Source: Flagellimonas hymeniacidonis (GTDB lineage Bacteria; Bacteroidota; Bacteroidia; Flavobacteriales; Flavobacteriaceae). From it: a stretch of 64,000 nt of DNA. The stretch lies in assembly GCF_008040165.1 (NCBI RefSeq), contig NZ_VRUR01000001.1, forward strand, positions 1,197,349-1,261,348, given 5' to 3'. Positions 32,886 through 41,632 of this stretch are shown piece after piece. The stretch's first letter is position 1. Each line of letters begins with the position of its first letter. The translations under genes were made by a program, and so were the position numbers. A model generated the notes under the pieces. It was given only the letters and a program-made list of their open reading frames with translations, searched no databases and was not told the origin of the DNA.

Positions 32886-33986
32886 TTATAGTTTATCATT
32901 ACTAAAAACTACTCCATAAATATAACCTGGAACATTTTCTATTTTCCTATGGTCTGCTCTTTGATATTCTCCATAATATCGCTTACCGTCAAATCCTGTC
33001 TTGGCCACCAATCGGTTATGAATTCTGGCCTTAATGTCCTTAAAAGCAAATCTATCAATGATTTTCAAGATTTGCTTATGGGAGAGCTCGTACTTGGTCA
33101 GAAATTCATAGGCTATTCGCTGATCATTGTTCAAAGTTGACAAATTATCATATTCAACCTGGACCATAATACTACGGATTGGTTTTCCTCTAGTTGAAAA
33201 ATAATTATTGCCATTTGGCACAACTATTATACCGGTGTCTTTTTTATCCGAGATTTCTTTCAACCATTTATTTAGTTGTCGTCTTAAGCTCTTCCATCCA
33301 TCCACACCTTTGTACGAAGTCTGTACAAATTCTTGATCAGATATTTTAAATATGTTCTGTTGTAACTTTTCTTGGGACTTGTCCCGTAAATGGCCATAGC
33401 CTAAAATCAAATAAAGTTCATCCTTTGAAAATTCAAAGGTGTATTTTTGGAGTTTGCTGAAGGCCAAGAGCTTTTCAAACAATTTTTTAGTCTGGCTTTC
33501 CTTAAATTCAATAAAAGTTTGCGGGTAATATGAAATATATTGGTCGTATTTCGGAAAACTTTGTTCGAACAATTCCCTTACCAATCTGTTTTCTTGGAAG
33601 TGGCCTTCATCGAGTTTGTTGATGTAGAACAATGGAAGAACATCATCCAAAATTGAAACCTCCAGTATAAAATTTTGATTGACAATACATCTACTGAATA
33701 GGTTGTAAATCGAATAAAGCGTATCGCCTTTTAGATATTTAAAAGTCACTTTTGATTCCAACAGATCCTCTGTCAGTTCCTTATAATGGTTCTGCCGAAT
33801 ATCTTCCAGGGTCAGGCCCTTTGCCAAGAAATACGGTTTTAAATCTATCTTGAAATTACTTACAATTTCCTTTTGTTTGCTGGTCATATGTTGTACCAAC
33901 ATGATGAAGTCTTTTTGTGTGGCCGTAAAATCATAATATGCGTTTACAAAGCGCAAGGGCTGGAGTACTTTTGCTGTGGTTTTCAT
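32886..33986 (-). CDS. Replication initiator protein (Rep_3/RepB-like)
   Basis: 366 residues. The two winged-helix layout of plasmid initiators is recognisable: an N-terminal WH1 (SKQKEIVSNFKIDLKPYF, LTEDLLESKVTFKYL, YYPQTFIEFKESQTKKLFE) and a WH2 region (LILGYGHLRDK, WKSLRRQLNKWLKEISDK). Such proteins bind iterons and start replication of the excised circle. It stands between xis and the cassette array in the order int-xis-rep, common for Bacteroidota ICEs and mobilizable elements. Not a plasmid proof, because int and attachment site are present. Confidence 0.75.
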   Translation of the reverse strand: MKTTAKVLQPLRFVNAYYDFTATQKDFIMLVQHMTSKQKEIVSNFKIDLKPYFLAKGLTLEDIRQNHYKELTEDLLESKVTFKYLKGDTLYSIYNLFSRCIVNQNFILEVSILDDVLPLFYINKLDEGHFQENRLVRELFEQSFPKYDQYISYYPQTFIEFKESQTKKLFEKLLAFSKLQKYTFEFSKDELYLILGYGHLRDKSQEKLQQNIFKISDQEFVQTSYKGVDGWKSLRRQLNKWLKEISDKKDTGIIVVPNGNNYFSTRGKPIRSIMVQVEYDNLSTLNNDQRIAYEFLTKYELSHKQILKIIDRFAFKDIKARIHNRLVAKTGFDGKRYYGEYQRADHRKIENVPGYIYGVVFSNDKL

Positions 33987-34003
33987 GACGAGGGTTTTTT
34001 CGT

Positions 34004-34306
34004 TTACATTCTAGTTGGGCTAACTAGTTTCGGGTTGTTCCGGGCAATGTTCAACAGTTCTTTTTTGGAAAAGAATATGGATCGCCCAACTTGGTAATAA
34101 GGAATCAATTCTTTCTTTTTCCATTTAATCAAAGTTTGGACCGTCACTCCCAAAAGGTCACATGCCTCTTGTTGGGTCAATCTATCTTCTTCTGGTGCAA
34201 CACTCACATCGCTTATCAATTCGGTCTTACGTACTTTGTTAATTACGTATTCTACAATTTTTTCCAAATCTTGTTTGGAATAGGCATACAAAACTGTCTT
34301 ACTCAT
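34004..34306 (-). CDS. Excisionase-type helix-turn-helix protein
   Basis: 100 residues. MerR/excisionase winged helix-turn-helix near residues 43-90: RLTQQEACDLLGVTVQTLIK, WKKKELIPYYQVGRSIFF and SKKELLNI. It starts between int and rep, 17 bases before rep, and probably controls excision by bending attachment-site DNA or regulates rep. Confidence 0.85.
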   Translation of the reverse strand: MSKTVLYAYSKQDLEKIVEYVINKVRKTELISDVSVAPEEDRLTQQEACDLLGVTVQTLIKWKKKELIPYYQVGRSIFFSKKELLNIARNNPKLVSPTRM

Positions 34307-34357
34307 AATTTAATTAATTAGGATTCTACAATGATTATTTGATAATTATTATTTGTT

Positions 34358-35590
34358 TTAGATTTTGTCCCATGTCCTGCTCATTTCATTTTTTTTAAAA
34401 TGTTCTGCTATATCCAAATATTTCATAAATGAGGCCTCATCCTTATGTCCTGTGATATTCTTTACAACCTTCTCGTTCATACCAAGGATAAGGCTATTGG
34501 TAACAAAGGTTTTCCGTGCAGTATGGCTTGTAATCAGTTTATATTTTGGCAAGACTCTATCCACTCTTCTTTGTCCAATAAAACGGGTAATATTAACTGG
34601 CTTGTCAATCCCGACAATTTCGCAGCATTCCTTGATATATTGATTGAACTTTTGACCAGAAATGCGCGGTAAGGGCTCATAAATACTACCCTTGTACTTT
34701 TCCAGAATATCAATTGCCATTTTGTTCAAAGGCACTTTGTGATCAATACTTTTGGTCTTAATTATGGACAGCCTGAGGTAGTCGTCATAGACATTTGAAG
34801 GACGTAATCGGGAAAGGTCGGAGAACCGCAACCCTGTAAAACAACCAAAACAGTAAAAGTCCCTAACATATTCTAGACGTCTTGTTTTGAATTTATGATT
34901 GTAGAGTAACAAAAGTTCCTCCATCGTCAAATAGATGACCTCAATATCATTGCTGACCCTTTTGAACTTTCTGAATTCCTGGTTTGAATGATACCCTCTG
35001 AGCAAAGCCCAATTCATAAAGGTTTTGACAAAAGCAACTAGCTTTCCAAAGTAATTGTTCATTGTTTCACGCTCCAGAAATGCATAATCCCTGAAGGACT
35101 CATAAAACCTTTGGTCCAAGTTCTGGAAACTTAACCCATAGTTTTTAGCCTGGTCAAAATCCCGGATAAAGTTTATACATGAACCGTATTTTTTTATGGT
35201 CCCAATGGCGCGTGTTGTTCTATGTGTATCCACAAACTCCTCGAAAGCCCAATAAATATCCATTATGCTTTCTTTCTTAGCACCCCATTTCAATCTTTCG
35301 AGAACATAAGGTTTTGTCAATTCATCACCGTTAAGTATAGCATGGCGGTAAATCTTCTTTATTTTGACTTCAAGTTCATCAAGGACGATATTGTGTTCAA
35401 TATGGAAATTGTAGGGCTCCACTTTTAGATTTGGTCTTATTCTTTGATTTTTCCAATCTTCGGGTTTTACTTTCACACCACGGACATCCCTTCTAATCCG
35501 GTTGGAGTTAAAAGTGATGATCATACGAACCGGGGCCAACCCTTTTTTAGTGATTTTCTCTAATCTGAGATTAAAATGAATGTATAACAT
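34358..35590 (-). CDS. Tyrosine integrase of the ICE
   Basis: 410 residues. N-terminal arm-binding domain (RLEKITKKGLAPVRMIITF), core-binding SAM-like helices, then the catalytic domain with Arg in TGLRFSDL (about residue 253), HTARK (His/Arg, about 355-358), GHKDEASFMKYL (His and the Tyr nucleophile near 391). It lacks the extra helix insertion that marks integron integrases, so it is not IntI. It lies 190 bases from the tRNA fragment and should catalyse integration of the ICE there. Confidence 0.92.
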   Translation of the reverse strand: MLYIHFNLRLEKITKKGLAPVRMIITFNSNRIRRDVRGVKVKPEDWKNQRIRPNLKVEPYNFHIEHNIVLDELEVKIKKIYRHAILNGDELTKPYVLERLKWGAKKESIMDIYWAFEEFVDTHRTTRAIGTIKKYGSCINFIRDFDQAKNYGLSFQNLDQRFYESFRDYAFLERETMNNYFGKLVAFVKTFMNWALLRGYHSNQEFRKFKRVSNDIEVIYLTMEELLLLYNHKFKTRRLEYVRDFYCFGCFTGLRFSDLSRLRPSNVYDDYLRLSIIKTKSIDHKVPLNKMAIDILEKYKGSIYEPLPRISGQKFNQYIKECCEIVGIDKPVNITRFIGQRRVDRVLPKYKLITSHTARKTFVTNSLILGMNEKVVKNITGHKDEASFMKYLDIAEHFKKNEMSRTWDKI

Positions 35591-35781
35591 GCAACCCTTC
35601 TTTTACTGAAGTTTAATTTAATTATTGTTAAAGAGGTTGAATGTCTGTAGAACAGGGGTCAAATTGGGGGTCAGGAATTGAACTAAAAATTCCTAAACCC
35701 TATTTAACTCCTCTAGGGTTAGATTCTTTACCCATAAATATACTGGTTTAAAATGTAGCCATATTCCTTAACTTTATTTAC

Positions 35782-35798
35782 AAGCCCAGGTGGGACCA
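35782..35798 (+). other. Right attachment site: 3' end of a tRNA gene
   Basis: AAGCCCAGGTGGGACCA looks like the end of a T-loop, the 3' T-stem strand and the acceptor strand with discriminator of a tRNA (a Met/Ile-CAT type would fit). No tRNA body precedes it, and the tRNA-style terminator follows. Integration into a tRNA 3' end leaves exactly this at one junction; the full tRNA should lie at the other end of the ICE. Confidence 0.7.
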
Positions 35799-35814
35799 CG
35801 TCAATGAACATATG

Positions 35815-35846
35815 GCCTCCGAGAGATTCGGAGGCTTTTTTCTTTT
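35815..35846 (+). terminator. Terminator of the interrupted tRNA unit
   Basis: GCCTCCGA and TCGGAGGC pair around GAGAT, followed by TTTTTTCTTTT. It stands 16 bases after the tRNA 3' fragment and originally ended that tRNA transcript. Confidence 0.85.
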
Positions 35847-36385
35847 GATTGTTTTCCCATTTTACCCTAAGTTTTGGTTTTTCATCAATAGTAAATCTTT
35901 GAAATTTATATCCTTTTAGATAAGATTGGGCCTGCAAATAATCTAAAACCAACATATTATTTAATCATAATCAGGAGGTCACCCAACCCTAAAAACGATT
36001 CAAAAGAATTAGTGTGTGCTGTAGTTGGCTTCAGTTAAATAATGATTGAAGAAAATTTATTGTGCTCCTCAAAAAAGGTAGATTAAAAGAATGGACGGAG
36101 AAAATGGAGAAAGTCCCAAAAAATGTTCTTTTTCTGGGACTCTAGCGAACCCATCATTACAAAGAGTTACTTAATTCAAGTCGTTGGGATAAGAGATATT
36201 TTGTAATATTCCCAAGGGGCGCATTCAATGCCTAAATTTTGGCTTTATCGGTTTTAATCGAGTTGCAGATAACATCATAACTACTCTCGTAAGGTTAAAT
36301 ATCATGAACTTGTCTTGATATAGTGATGCTACTTTGTCCAAGTGCCAAAAGTTTCCTTGTATCTGTCCATACTTGATGCCACATT
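35847..36385. other. Gene-free stretch, first chromosomal DNA after the ICE
   Basis: No convincing gene. A hairpin AGTCCCA/TGGGACT at 36,112-36,142 is visible. Open frames on both strands are short and not protein-like. Confidence 0.4.
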
Positions 36386-37189
36386 TTAACGCTCTCCATT
36401 TTGTAAGAACTGAGTGCTCTTCGTTAGAAAAACATACCGATTTGAACCCGTTATGGCAATATGTCCCGTATTGGGAACAATCCACAATTCGGAATTGGGC
36501 AAAAATTTGTGTAGGGTAATGGCTGGATCAATTCCCATTATTTCATCGCGGTCTCCATTAACGATTAGCACCTTTGTTTTTATTGATTTTAAGGTTTCAT
36601 CACCTATGCTTATTCTATAGTTGAGATTTTGGTCGAACAATCTCTTTATTTGGCTTTCTCCTCCGTAATGTGTCTCTTTCAGTTCTTTGATGAACGAATC
36701 GGGCAGGTTTTCATAAGAGAATGTCTTATCTAGATTTGTGTTTTCTTTACCATCATATATGGGAGCAACACCAATCAAGACCATCGATTCGATTCTTTCA
36801 GGATGTAAGCTGGCCAGTTTTAAGAGGGTAAGCCCTCCGTAGCTTAACCCTACGGCCTTTGCTTTTTCTATTTTTAAAAAATCCAACAACTTCAAAATAT
36901 CCGAAGCGGTTTTTTCTATACTGAAATCATCAGTGAGTTCAGAAGATTTACCATGTCCCCTAAGGTCAATCGCATAAACTTTAAAATGTTGTGCGTAGGT
37001 CGGTATGTATTCTGACCAAAATTGGGAGGACTGTGTCCAACCATGTAGTAAAAATAGAGGTTCACCCTCACCATGAACCTCGAAGTACATGTTGATTCCA
37101 TTGATATTTATGATCTCAGTTTTTTTATGGGATTGCCCAAAGTTTTGCCCTGAAATGAGTGTCATTGTTATAAGTACTAAAAATTTCAT
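36386..37189 (-). CDS. Secreted alpha/beta hydrolase
   Basis: 267 residues from ATG at 37,189, which starts a signal peptide (MKFLVLITMTLISGQNFG); the longer frame upstream is less likely. Alpha/beta hydrolase fold: oxyanion region LLHGWTQSS, nucleophile elbow GLSYGG, acid in NGDRDEI and His in NTGHIA. Substrate unknown; the shape resembles esterases or proline iminopeptidase-like hydrolases. It stands alone. Confidence 0.82.
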   Translation of the reverse strand: MKFLVLITMTLISGQNFGQSHKKTEIININGINMYFEVHGEGEPLFLLHGWTQSSQFWSEYIPTYAQHFKVYAIDLRGHGKSSELTDDFSIEKTASDILKLLDFLKIEKAKAVGLSYGGLTLLKLASLHPERIESMVLIGVAPIYDGKENTNLDKTFSYENLPDSFIKELKETHYGGESQIKRLFDQNLNYRISIGDETLKSIKTKVLIVNGDRDEIMGIDPAITLHKFLPNSELWIVPNTGHIAITGSNRYVFLTKSTQFLQNGER

Positions 37190-37361
37190 GTTATTGAAAT
37201 TGAACTTTTTTTGTTCACTAAACATATCGCTATGGTTATTATGCATTTACAATTCCTATTTAAAGGAAATCAATTCAATGTTCTTAGCTTCGGAGTGGGT
37301 TATCATGAGTATAAACCACTTTGGAAGATGGTTTTCTCATAATTAAATAGCAAGTGCAGAA

Positions 37362-37904
37362 TCAATTGAAATACCGTTCCTTGATAATATTGAAATGTCT
37401 AAGCTCGTGACCTGCGATATGGTAGGCAAGTCCCCTTACCGTTCTTTCATTGATGACACTGCCGTCATAATCAACACCACTGCCTTTTCGCATAAAACTG
37501 TCATCGGGCAAATTTAGAAATAAAGAAATGGTTGACTTCCTAACCGTTTCGTATTCCTCAAAAATGCTCTTCAACGTCCTCTGGTTTGCATGGGAGTATT
37601 TGGCATAGTCATCCTGATCAAATCCGTGGAGCGGGGTATTATCATTTCTTGCATAACGCAAAGCCCTATAGGCAAAGATTCGCTCGTCATCTATAAGATG
37701 TACAAGTATTTCCTTTATAGTCCATTTGTCCTTGGCATATCTATAAACAAGCTTTTCCTCTGGAATCGAAAAAACGAATTCCTTTATTTCCAAGAAATTG
37801 CTCCAAAGATGTTCTAGCACCCTGCCATCATCATCCATTAATCCCATATAGATTTCCGAATACTCGGGATATTCTCCCACCGAAGGTTTTTGAATAGTTC
37901 TCAT
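37362..37904 (-). CDS. DinB-superfamily protein
   Basis: 180 residues. Four-helix DinB fold with the metal-binding histidines visible in LVHLIDDER and in YHIAGHELRHFNII. Members are thiol transferases or stress-response proteins with unknown substrates. Despite the name it is unrelated to DNA polymerase IV. No operon partner is obvious. Confidence 0.85.
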   Translation of the reverse strand: MRTIQKPSVGEYPEYSEIYMGLMDDDGRVLEHLWSNFLEIKEFVFSIPEEKLVYRYAKDKWTIKEILVHLIDDERIFAYRALRYARNDNTPLHGFDQDDYAKYSHANQRTLKSIFEEYETVRKSTISLFLNLPDDSFMRKGSGVDYDGSVINERTVRGLAYHIAGHELRHFNIIKERYFN

Positions 37905-37975
37905 CGCTAAATCAGTTTAATGATTAATTATAATATGCTTTATAAAATGTAGCATTCTAAATAAAAAAAGCCTGG

Positions 37976-38659
37976 TTATTTCAGTTCTTCAATAAAATCT
38001 TCATGATCTTCAAGATGGTCCACAATTTCCCAGGCACGACCATATATACCATCCAACGCTACATATCTTTCGGTCATTCCCTCCAATTCTTTCTTCATGC
38101 CTGCCTGCAGGTAAGCTTTTTTGAAAAGGGCCATAAGGTGCAAATGGTTTCGTACGCTATTGGGCTCATCCCCGTATTTTTCCAATAGCGGTACATTTTC
38201 TTTGTCCTTTAAAAGGTCAAAGACGTAGATATGAAGTATTTCATGAAAAACGGTACCAACGAAATGATAGTTAGGTCTAGGGTCATCCCCTGTGGCGGTG
38301 GACAGATATTTTCTCATACTCAGCAAAAAAGGATGGCTCATAGAGCCAAATTTGCAAAGTGTCATTGTAGCGTGCACCTCCTTTTTCAGAAAAGACTTGC
38401 CAACAATATTTACCGTATTCTGGAGTAATGTGGGTCCTTGATGATTCCACAAACCCTGTAAAGTATCCATCTTTACATAAAGCTCCTCAATCCATTCTTC
38501 CTTGATTTCAAACTCAGTAAACTTAGCGCATGACCTATCAAATGGAATATAGCTGTAATGAAAGGTGACCGTGGGATATTCTTGGGCAAACAATGTGCTG
38601 GCAAAAAGCACGGTCACTAAGGAGTAAGCCCCTATTGAGGTTTTCATAATATTTCGCAT
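37976..38659 (-). CDS. Secreted HExxH protein
   Basis: 227 residues; the start may also be the second Met (MKTSIGAYSLV). Signal peptide ends at FAQ. VFHEILHIYVFD holds a zinc-metalloprotease-type HEILH motif, with no clear third ligand. Probably a periplasmic protein of unknown substrate. It ends 50 bases from the next regulator gene on the same strand but transcription could be separate. Confidence 0.65.
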   Translation of the reverse strand: MRNIMKTSIGAYSLVTVLFASTLFAQEYPTVTFHYSYIPFDRSCAKFTEFEIKEEWIEELYVKMDTLQGLWNHQGPTLLQNTVNIVGKSFLKKEVHATMTLCKFGSMSHPFLLSMRKYLSTATGDDPRPNYHFVGTVFHEILHIYVFDLLKDKENVPLLEKYGDEPNSVRNHLHLMALFKKAYLQAGMKKELEGMTERYVALDGIYGRAWEIVDHLEDHEDFIEELK

Positions 38660-38711
38660 ATAGTCTTAAATTGAGGTGGAACACTTTTTGAATTCTCTCG
38701 CAAAAAATATT

Positions 38712-39053
38712 TTAGTCCTTCTTTTCTACAAAATTTTTAGCCCAAGTATGTCTTGCCCAACCGCCCAAAGGCTCGATCAACTCATACAATTCTTTGCCAT
38801 GTTGGGTCAAAGCATATCCATCCAATGTTCTTTCAATCAAATGGGATTCTTTTAATTCCTTCAGCCGTTTGTTCAAGGTCGTCGGGGAGATTGATTCACA
38901 ATAATCCTGGAGTTTTCTGAACGTACTTGGACCTTGATACAAATGCCAGATGATGCCCATGGCCCAATTGCGACCAAGGAGATCCAATAAAGCCATTATG
39001 GGCTGTCCTGTCTTTGAACCTCTTACAGGTTGTCCGGGAGTTGGTATTTTCAT
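38712..39053 (-). CDS. HxlR-family transcription regulator
   Basis: 113 residues. Winged helix-turn-helix of the HxlR type: PTPGQPVRGSKTGQPIMALL, LLGRNWAMGIIWHLYQGP, TLNKRLKELKESHLIER and a wing DGYALTQHGKELY. One cysteine (YCES) could sense redox state as in HypR. Its start is 2 bases from a promoter/operator that is almost identical to one in front of the decarboxylase gene at 40,246, so it very probably represses itself and that gene. Confidence 0.88.
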   Translation of the reverse strand: MKIPTPGQPVRGSKTGQPIMALLDLLGRNWAMGIIWHLYQGPSTFRKLQDYCESISPTTLNKRLKELKESHLIERTLDGYALTQHGKELYELIEPLGGWARHTWAKNFVEKKD

Positions 39054-39055
39054 AT

Positions 39056-39103
39056 TACTACATATTTAGTAGCAAAGCTACATAAAAAGTAATATCTTGC
39101 AAA
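39056..39103 (-). promoter_or_regulatory. Promoter/operator of the HxlR gene
   Basis: On the minus strand TTTG (39,100-39,103) and TAGCTTTG (39,073-39,080) are 19 bases apart. The next bases contain the inverted repeat TACTA-N6-TAGTA (39,056-39,071) over the expected start point. Thirty-one of 32 bases match the element at 40,193-40,224. Confidence 0.75.
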
Positions 39104-39128
39104 CCAAAACATCTATTTTTTAAATTTT

Positions 39129-39554
39129 GTGGAGTATCAAAAGGCAACCTATACGGTAAAAACAAATGATTTGGAAGTTTCCGGGTATCAATCACTTCGG
39201 AGAACAACACTATGGAAACAATTACCCGACCATCTTGTGAAGCAAGCGCTAAGTAACGATTTGTTTTCGGTTTCGGTATACAAAGGAGATATCCTAATTG
39301 GAATGGGCAGGGTCATAGGGGATGATAGCATCTATTATTATGTTCAAGACGTTGTTGTACATACCAAATACAGGGGGAAAGGTGTGGGAAATCTTATTAT
39401 GCACAATATTGAGCAATACCTGAAGGGGGAAGTTGAAACTTATGCTTTCATCGGACTTATGGCTGCCAAAGATTCCAAAGGGTTCTACCAAAAGTTCGGA
39501 TATAGGGAAAGGGACAACGAAAGTCCAGGAATGTATAAAGTCTTTAGCGAGTAA
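39129..39554 (+). CDS. GNAT-family acetyltransferase
   Basis: 141 residues, GTG start. The acetyl-CoA loop VVVHTKYRGKGVGNLIMH and the C-terminal FYQKFGYRER strand mark a GNAT domain. Substrate unknown. Its stop overlaps the start of the methyltransferase gene (TAATG), so the two are translationally coupled. Divergent from the HxlR gene. Confidence 0.85.
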   Translation: MEYQKATYTVKTNDLEVSGYQSLRRTTLWKQLPDHLVKQALSNDLFSVSVYKGDILIGMGRVIGDDSIYYYVQDVVVHTKYRGKGVGNLIMHNIEQYLKGEVETYAFIGLMAAKDSKGFYQKFGYRERDNESPGMYKVFSE

Positions 39555-40183
39555 TGTCAAATCCATGGTTAAGCATCCCATTTAATGAGTATGAAGACCA
39601 CATGCGCACCAACGGACAACTACAAATCCTGAACATCATTTTTAAAGGGACACTTGAAAATTACACTCCGAAAAGTTTGGCTCTTTTGGGATGCGCTACC
39701 GGGAATGGTTTAGAACATGTTGATTCGAAGGTTACCGATCAAGTACATGCCGTCGATATCAATGAGGATTATCTCGCTATGGTAAAGAAAAGATATGGAA
39801 CCTGTATTCCCAACCTTTATATTCTTAAGAAAGACCTAGGTGAAGATGTCCTAGCCATCGACCCGGTAAACTTGGTCTTTGCGGCGCTCGTCTTGGAATA
39901 TGTAAGACCGGAAATCCTTGTTCCAAAAATAGCCGATGTACTACAAACCGGGGGAAAAGCGGTGATTGTTCTTCAGAAAAGCAGCATGGACTCACAAACT
40001 ATCACAAAGACAAGGTATAGCTCCATTAGAAGGCTTGGCCAAAACTTGAGTGAGGTCAGCCCACAGTGTATTGATAGGCTATTTTCCCAACAAGGTTTTG
40101 TAAAGCTAGCTCAAGAGAGAAGAGTAGTTAATATTGATAAACTATTCATAATTATCTGTTATGAAAAAACAAACATTTTGTGA
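39554..40183 (+). CDS. SAM-dependent methyltransferase
   Basis: 209 residues. Class I methyltransferase: SAM loop LALLGCATGNGLEHV, acid in HAVDINEDYL, and VNLVFAALVLEYV (motif IV). Small-molecule methylation is likely. It is coupled to the upstream GNAT gene and its stop lies just before the -7 box of the next promoter. Confidence 0.82.
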   Translation: MSNPWLSIPFNEYEDHMRTNGQLQILNIIFKGTLENYTPKSLALLGCATGNGLEHVDSKVTDQVHAVDINEDYLAMVKKRYGTCIPNLYILKKDLGEDVLAIDPVNLVFAALVLEYVRPEILVPKIADVLQTGGKAVIVLQKSSMDSQTITKTRYSSIRRLGQNLSEVSPQCIDRLFSQQGFVKLAQERRVVNIDKLFIIICYEKTNIL

Positions 40184-40224
40184 GATGCTATCTTTTATGT
40201 AGTTTTGCTACTAAATATGTAGTA
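40178..40224 (+). promoter_or_regulatory. Promoter/operator of the decarboxylase-like gene (HxlR site)
   Basis: TTG (40,178-40,180), 19 bases, TAGTTTTG (40,200-40,207), then TACTAAATATGTAGTA with the same TACTA-type inverted repeat as at the HxlR promoter. The 32-base element differs from the other copy at one position. Confidence 0.78.
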
Positions 40225-40245
40225 ACCTTAATTAATACAATCACC

Positions 40246-41394
40246 ATGAAAACAAGAATACTCGTTTGCGCATTTGCACTGCTATTTTATTTTGTGCCAA
40301 CCCATGCACAATACACTTCTCAGTCGGCCATGGAACTGGAGCAACTGTACGAATCAAATACGTTTTTTCAAAAAACTGTAAAGGACATGTTTGCCAACCT
40401 TGAGGATTTGCCCAATGGCGCAACCAATCCGTGGAAAGGAAAGAATATCAGAGACCTATGTAGATTCATGGATGAATGGTTCTACTTTCTTCCAAATACC
40501 ACCAATGGATTGGACAGAATCATTGAATTTTCAATGTTGTACTACCACAATCCCTATGGAATGAAGTTTATCATGGAAGAACCAGGCTACAGCTGGGGGC
40601 TGAAATTCATAGAACATAGGGGAGACTATATGGATAGCCCTGAATCTGCAAAAGGTATTTCCACATGGCTCAATGACAAATCCATAGATCACAATGATTT
40701 CGTTATGCCATTGGGTGGTTTCAAGTCCTTTAATGAATTCTTCACCAGAGACCTGAAACCGGGAGCCCGTAAAATCGAGGCCTTTGATGATAATTCCATT
40801 TTGGTGTCTCCGGCGGATGGGGTCATCAATATGATAAACAACGATTTGAAATTGGAGACCCAAATTCCCACCAAGGCCAATATGACCCTTAACCTTGATG
40901 CCTTACTGGCTAATTCAAAATATACAAAAGAATTCATTGGGGGAACTGCTTTGGCCGTATTCCTAAAGCCCGATAACTATCATCACTATCATGCCCCTGT
41001 GTCCGGCACTGTAGTGGAAGCCAGGGAAGAAGTTGGGGATAGGCTGTTCGGAATGCCCGATATTCCGGACATCATAAACAATGGAAATATCGCCTACAAC
41101 AAAGATTATAGTGTTTTTGAACATTTTCGGCATGGATATTTGGTCATAAAGACCGAAGAATACGGTTATGTAGGCATGGTTCCGATTGGCCTTCAGACCA
41201 TTGGCTCGGTGGTTTTCAAAGAGTATTTAAAACATGTCGATGATACCAGTCCCGAGAAGATTTACAAAGGTGACGAAGTGGGTTATTTTGCCTATGGCGG
41301 TTCAACGGTTCTCCTGATTTTCCAAAAAGGGGTGTTCAATGCCATGAGTGTAAAACAGGGACAACGGATAGGCTCTTTACAATCAAAAAAATAG
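40246..41394 (+). CDS. Secreted phosphatidylserine decarboxylase-like protein
   Basis: 382 residues from the ATG at 40,246; the frame open from 40,180 would include the promoter. Signal peptide MKTRILVCAFALLFYF...AQ. The PSD domain is complete: FFTRDLKPGARKI, SPADGVINM, YHHYHAPVSGTVVE and the self-cleavage motif YGGSTVLLI near residue 350, where the Ser becomes the pyruvoyl group. Family members decarboxylate phosphatidylserine or, in some branches, amino acids. An exported form is unusual, and together with the HxlR operator it suggests an inducible extracytoplasmic decarboxylase. Confidence 0.8.
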   Translation: MKTRILVCAFALLFYFVPTHAQYTSQSAMELEQLYESNTFFQKTVKDMFANLEDLPNGATNPWKGKNIRDLCRFMDEWFYFLPNTTNGLDRIIEFSMLYYHNPYGMKFIMEEPGYSWGLKFIEHRGDYMDSPESAKGISTWLNDKSIDHNDFVMPLGGFKSFNEFFTRDLKPGARKIEAFDDNSILVSPADGVINMINNDLKLETQIPTKANMTLNLDALLANSKYTKEFIGGTALAVFLKPDNYHHYHAPVSGTVVEAREEVGDRLFGMPDIPDIINNGNIAYNKDYSVFEHFRHGYLVIKTEEYGYVGMVPIGLQTIGSVVFKEYLKHVDDTSPEKIYKGDEVGYFAYGGSTVLLIFQKGVFNAMSVKQGQRIGSLQSKK

Positions 41395-41432
41395 CCGTAT
41401 CAACTTTGGTAATTATCGGAGTAAATCTATAC

Positions 41433-41627
41433 CTAACGAATAGACTCCGCCATTGCTTCTATTTCCCCTATGGATTTTCGTTCGTTGGGCTTGGAGTGCG
41501 GAATGTTTCCCGCAGCGGTAAGTTTATACAAGTAATTTCTGGAAATCCCAGCATAGTCGCAGGTTTCCTCAAAGGTCTGCGCCTCTTTATTCGCTATTAA
41601 AAAGTTTTCCCTAACGGTCAAGCCCAT
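41433..41627 (-). pseudogene. Truncated helix-turn-helix (excisionase-like) relic
   Basis: 64 residues from ATG at 41,627. AQTFEETCDYAGISRNYLYK and LTAAGNIPHSKPNERK match the excisionase-type helix-turn-helix of Bacteroidota mobile elements, but after that the expected YFxRxEL...W ending is replaced by unrelated residues, as after a frameshift. It probably remains from an older mobile element. Confidence 0.5.
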
Positions 41628-41632
41628 GTGGG

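Noticed and set aside
32886..33986. rep gene as proof of an integrated plasmid
   Set aside because: int, xis and a tRNA attachment site are present, and Rep genes are regular parts of Bacteroidota ICEs.
34358..35590. The tyrosine recombinase as an integron integrase
   Set aside because: It has an arm-binding N-terminus and 410 residues, no IntI-specific insertion is seen, and its place beside xis, rep and the tRNA end marks it as the ICE integrase.
35728..35955. 75-codon minus-strand ORF
   Set aside because: It runs across the tRNA 3' end and the terminator hairpin, so it cannot be a natural gene.
36225..36485. 86-codon minus-strand ORF
   Set aside because: It overlaps the end of the hydrolase gene in another frame and has shadow-like composition.
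37362..37904. DinB protein as DNA polymerase IV
   Set aside because: The histidine pattern and length belong to the unrelated DinB/YfiT four-helix superfamily.
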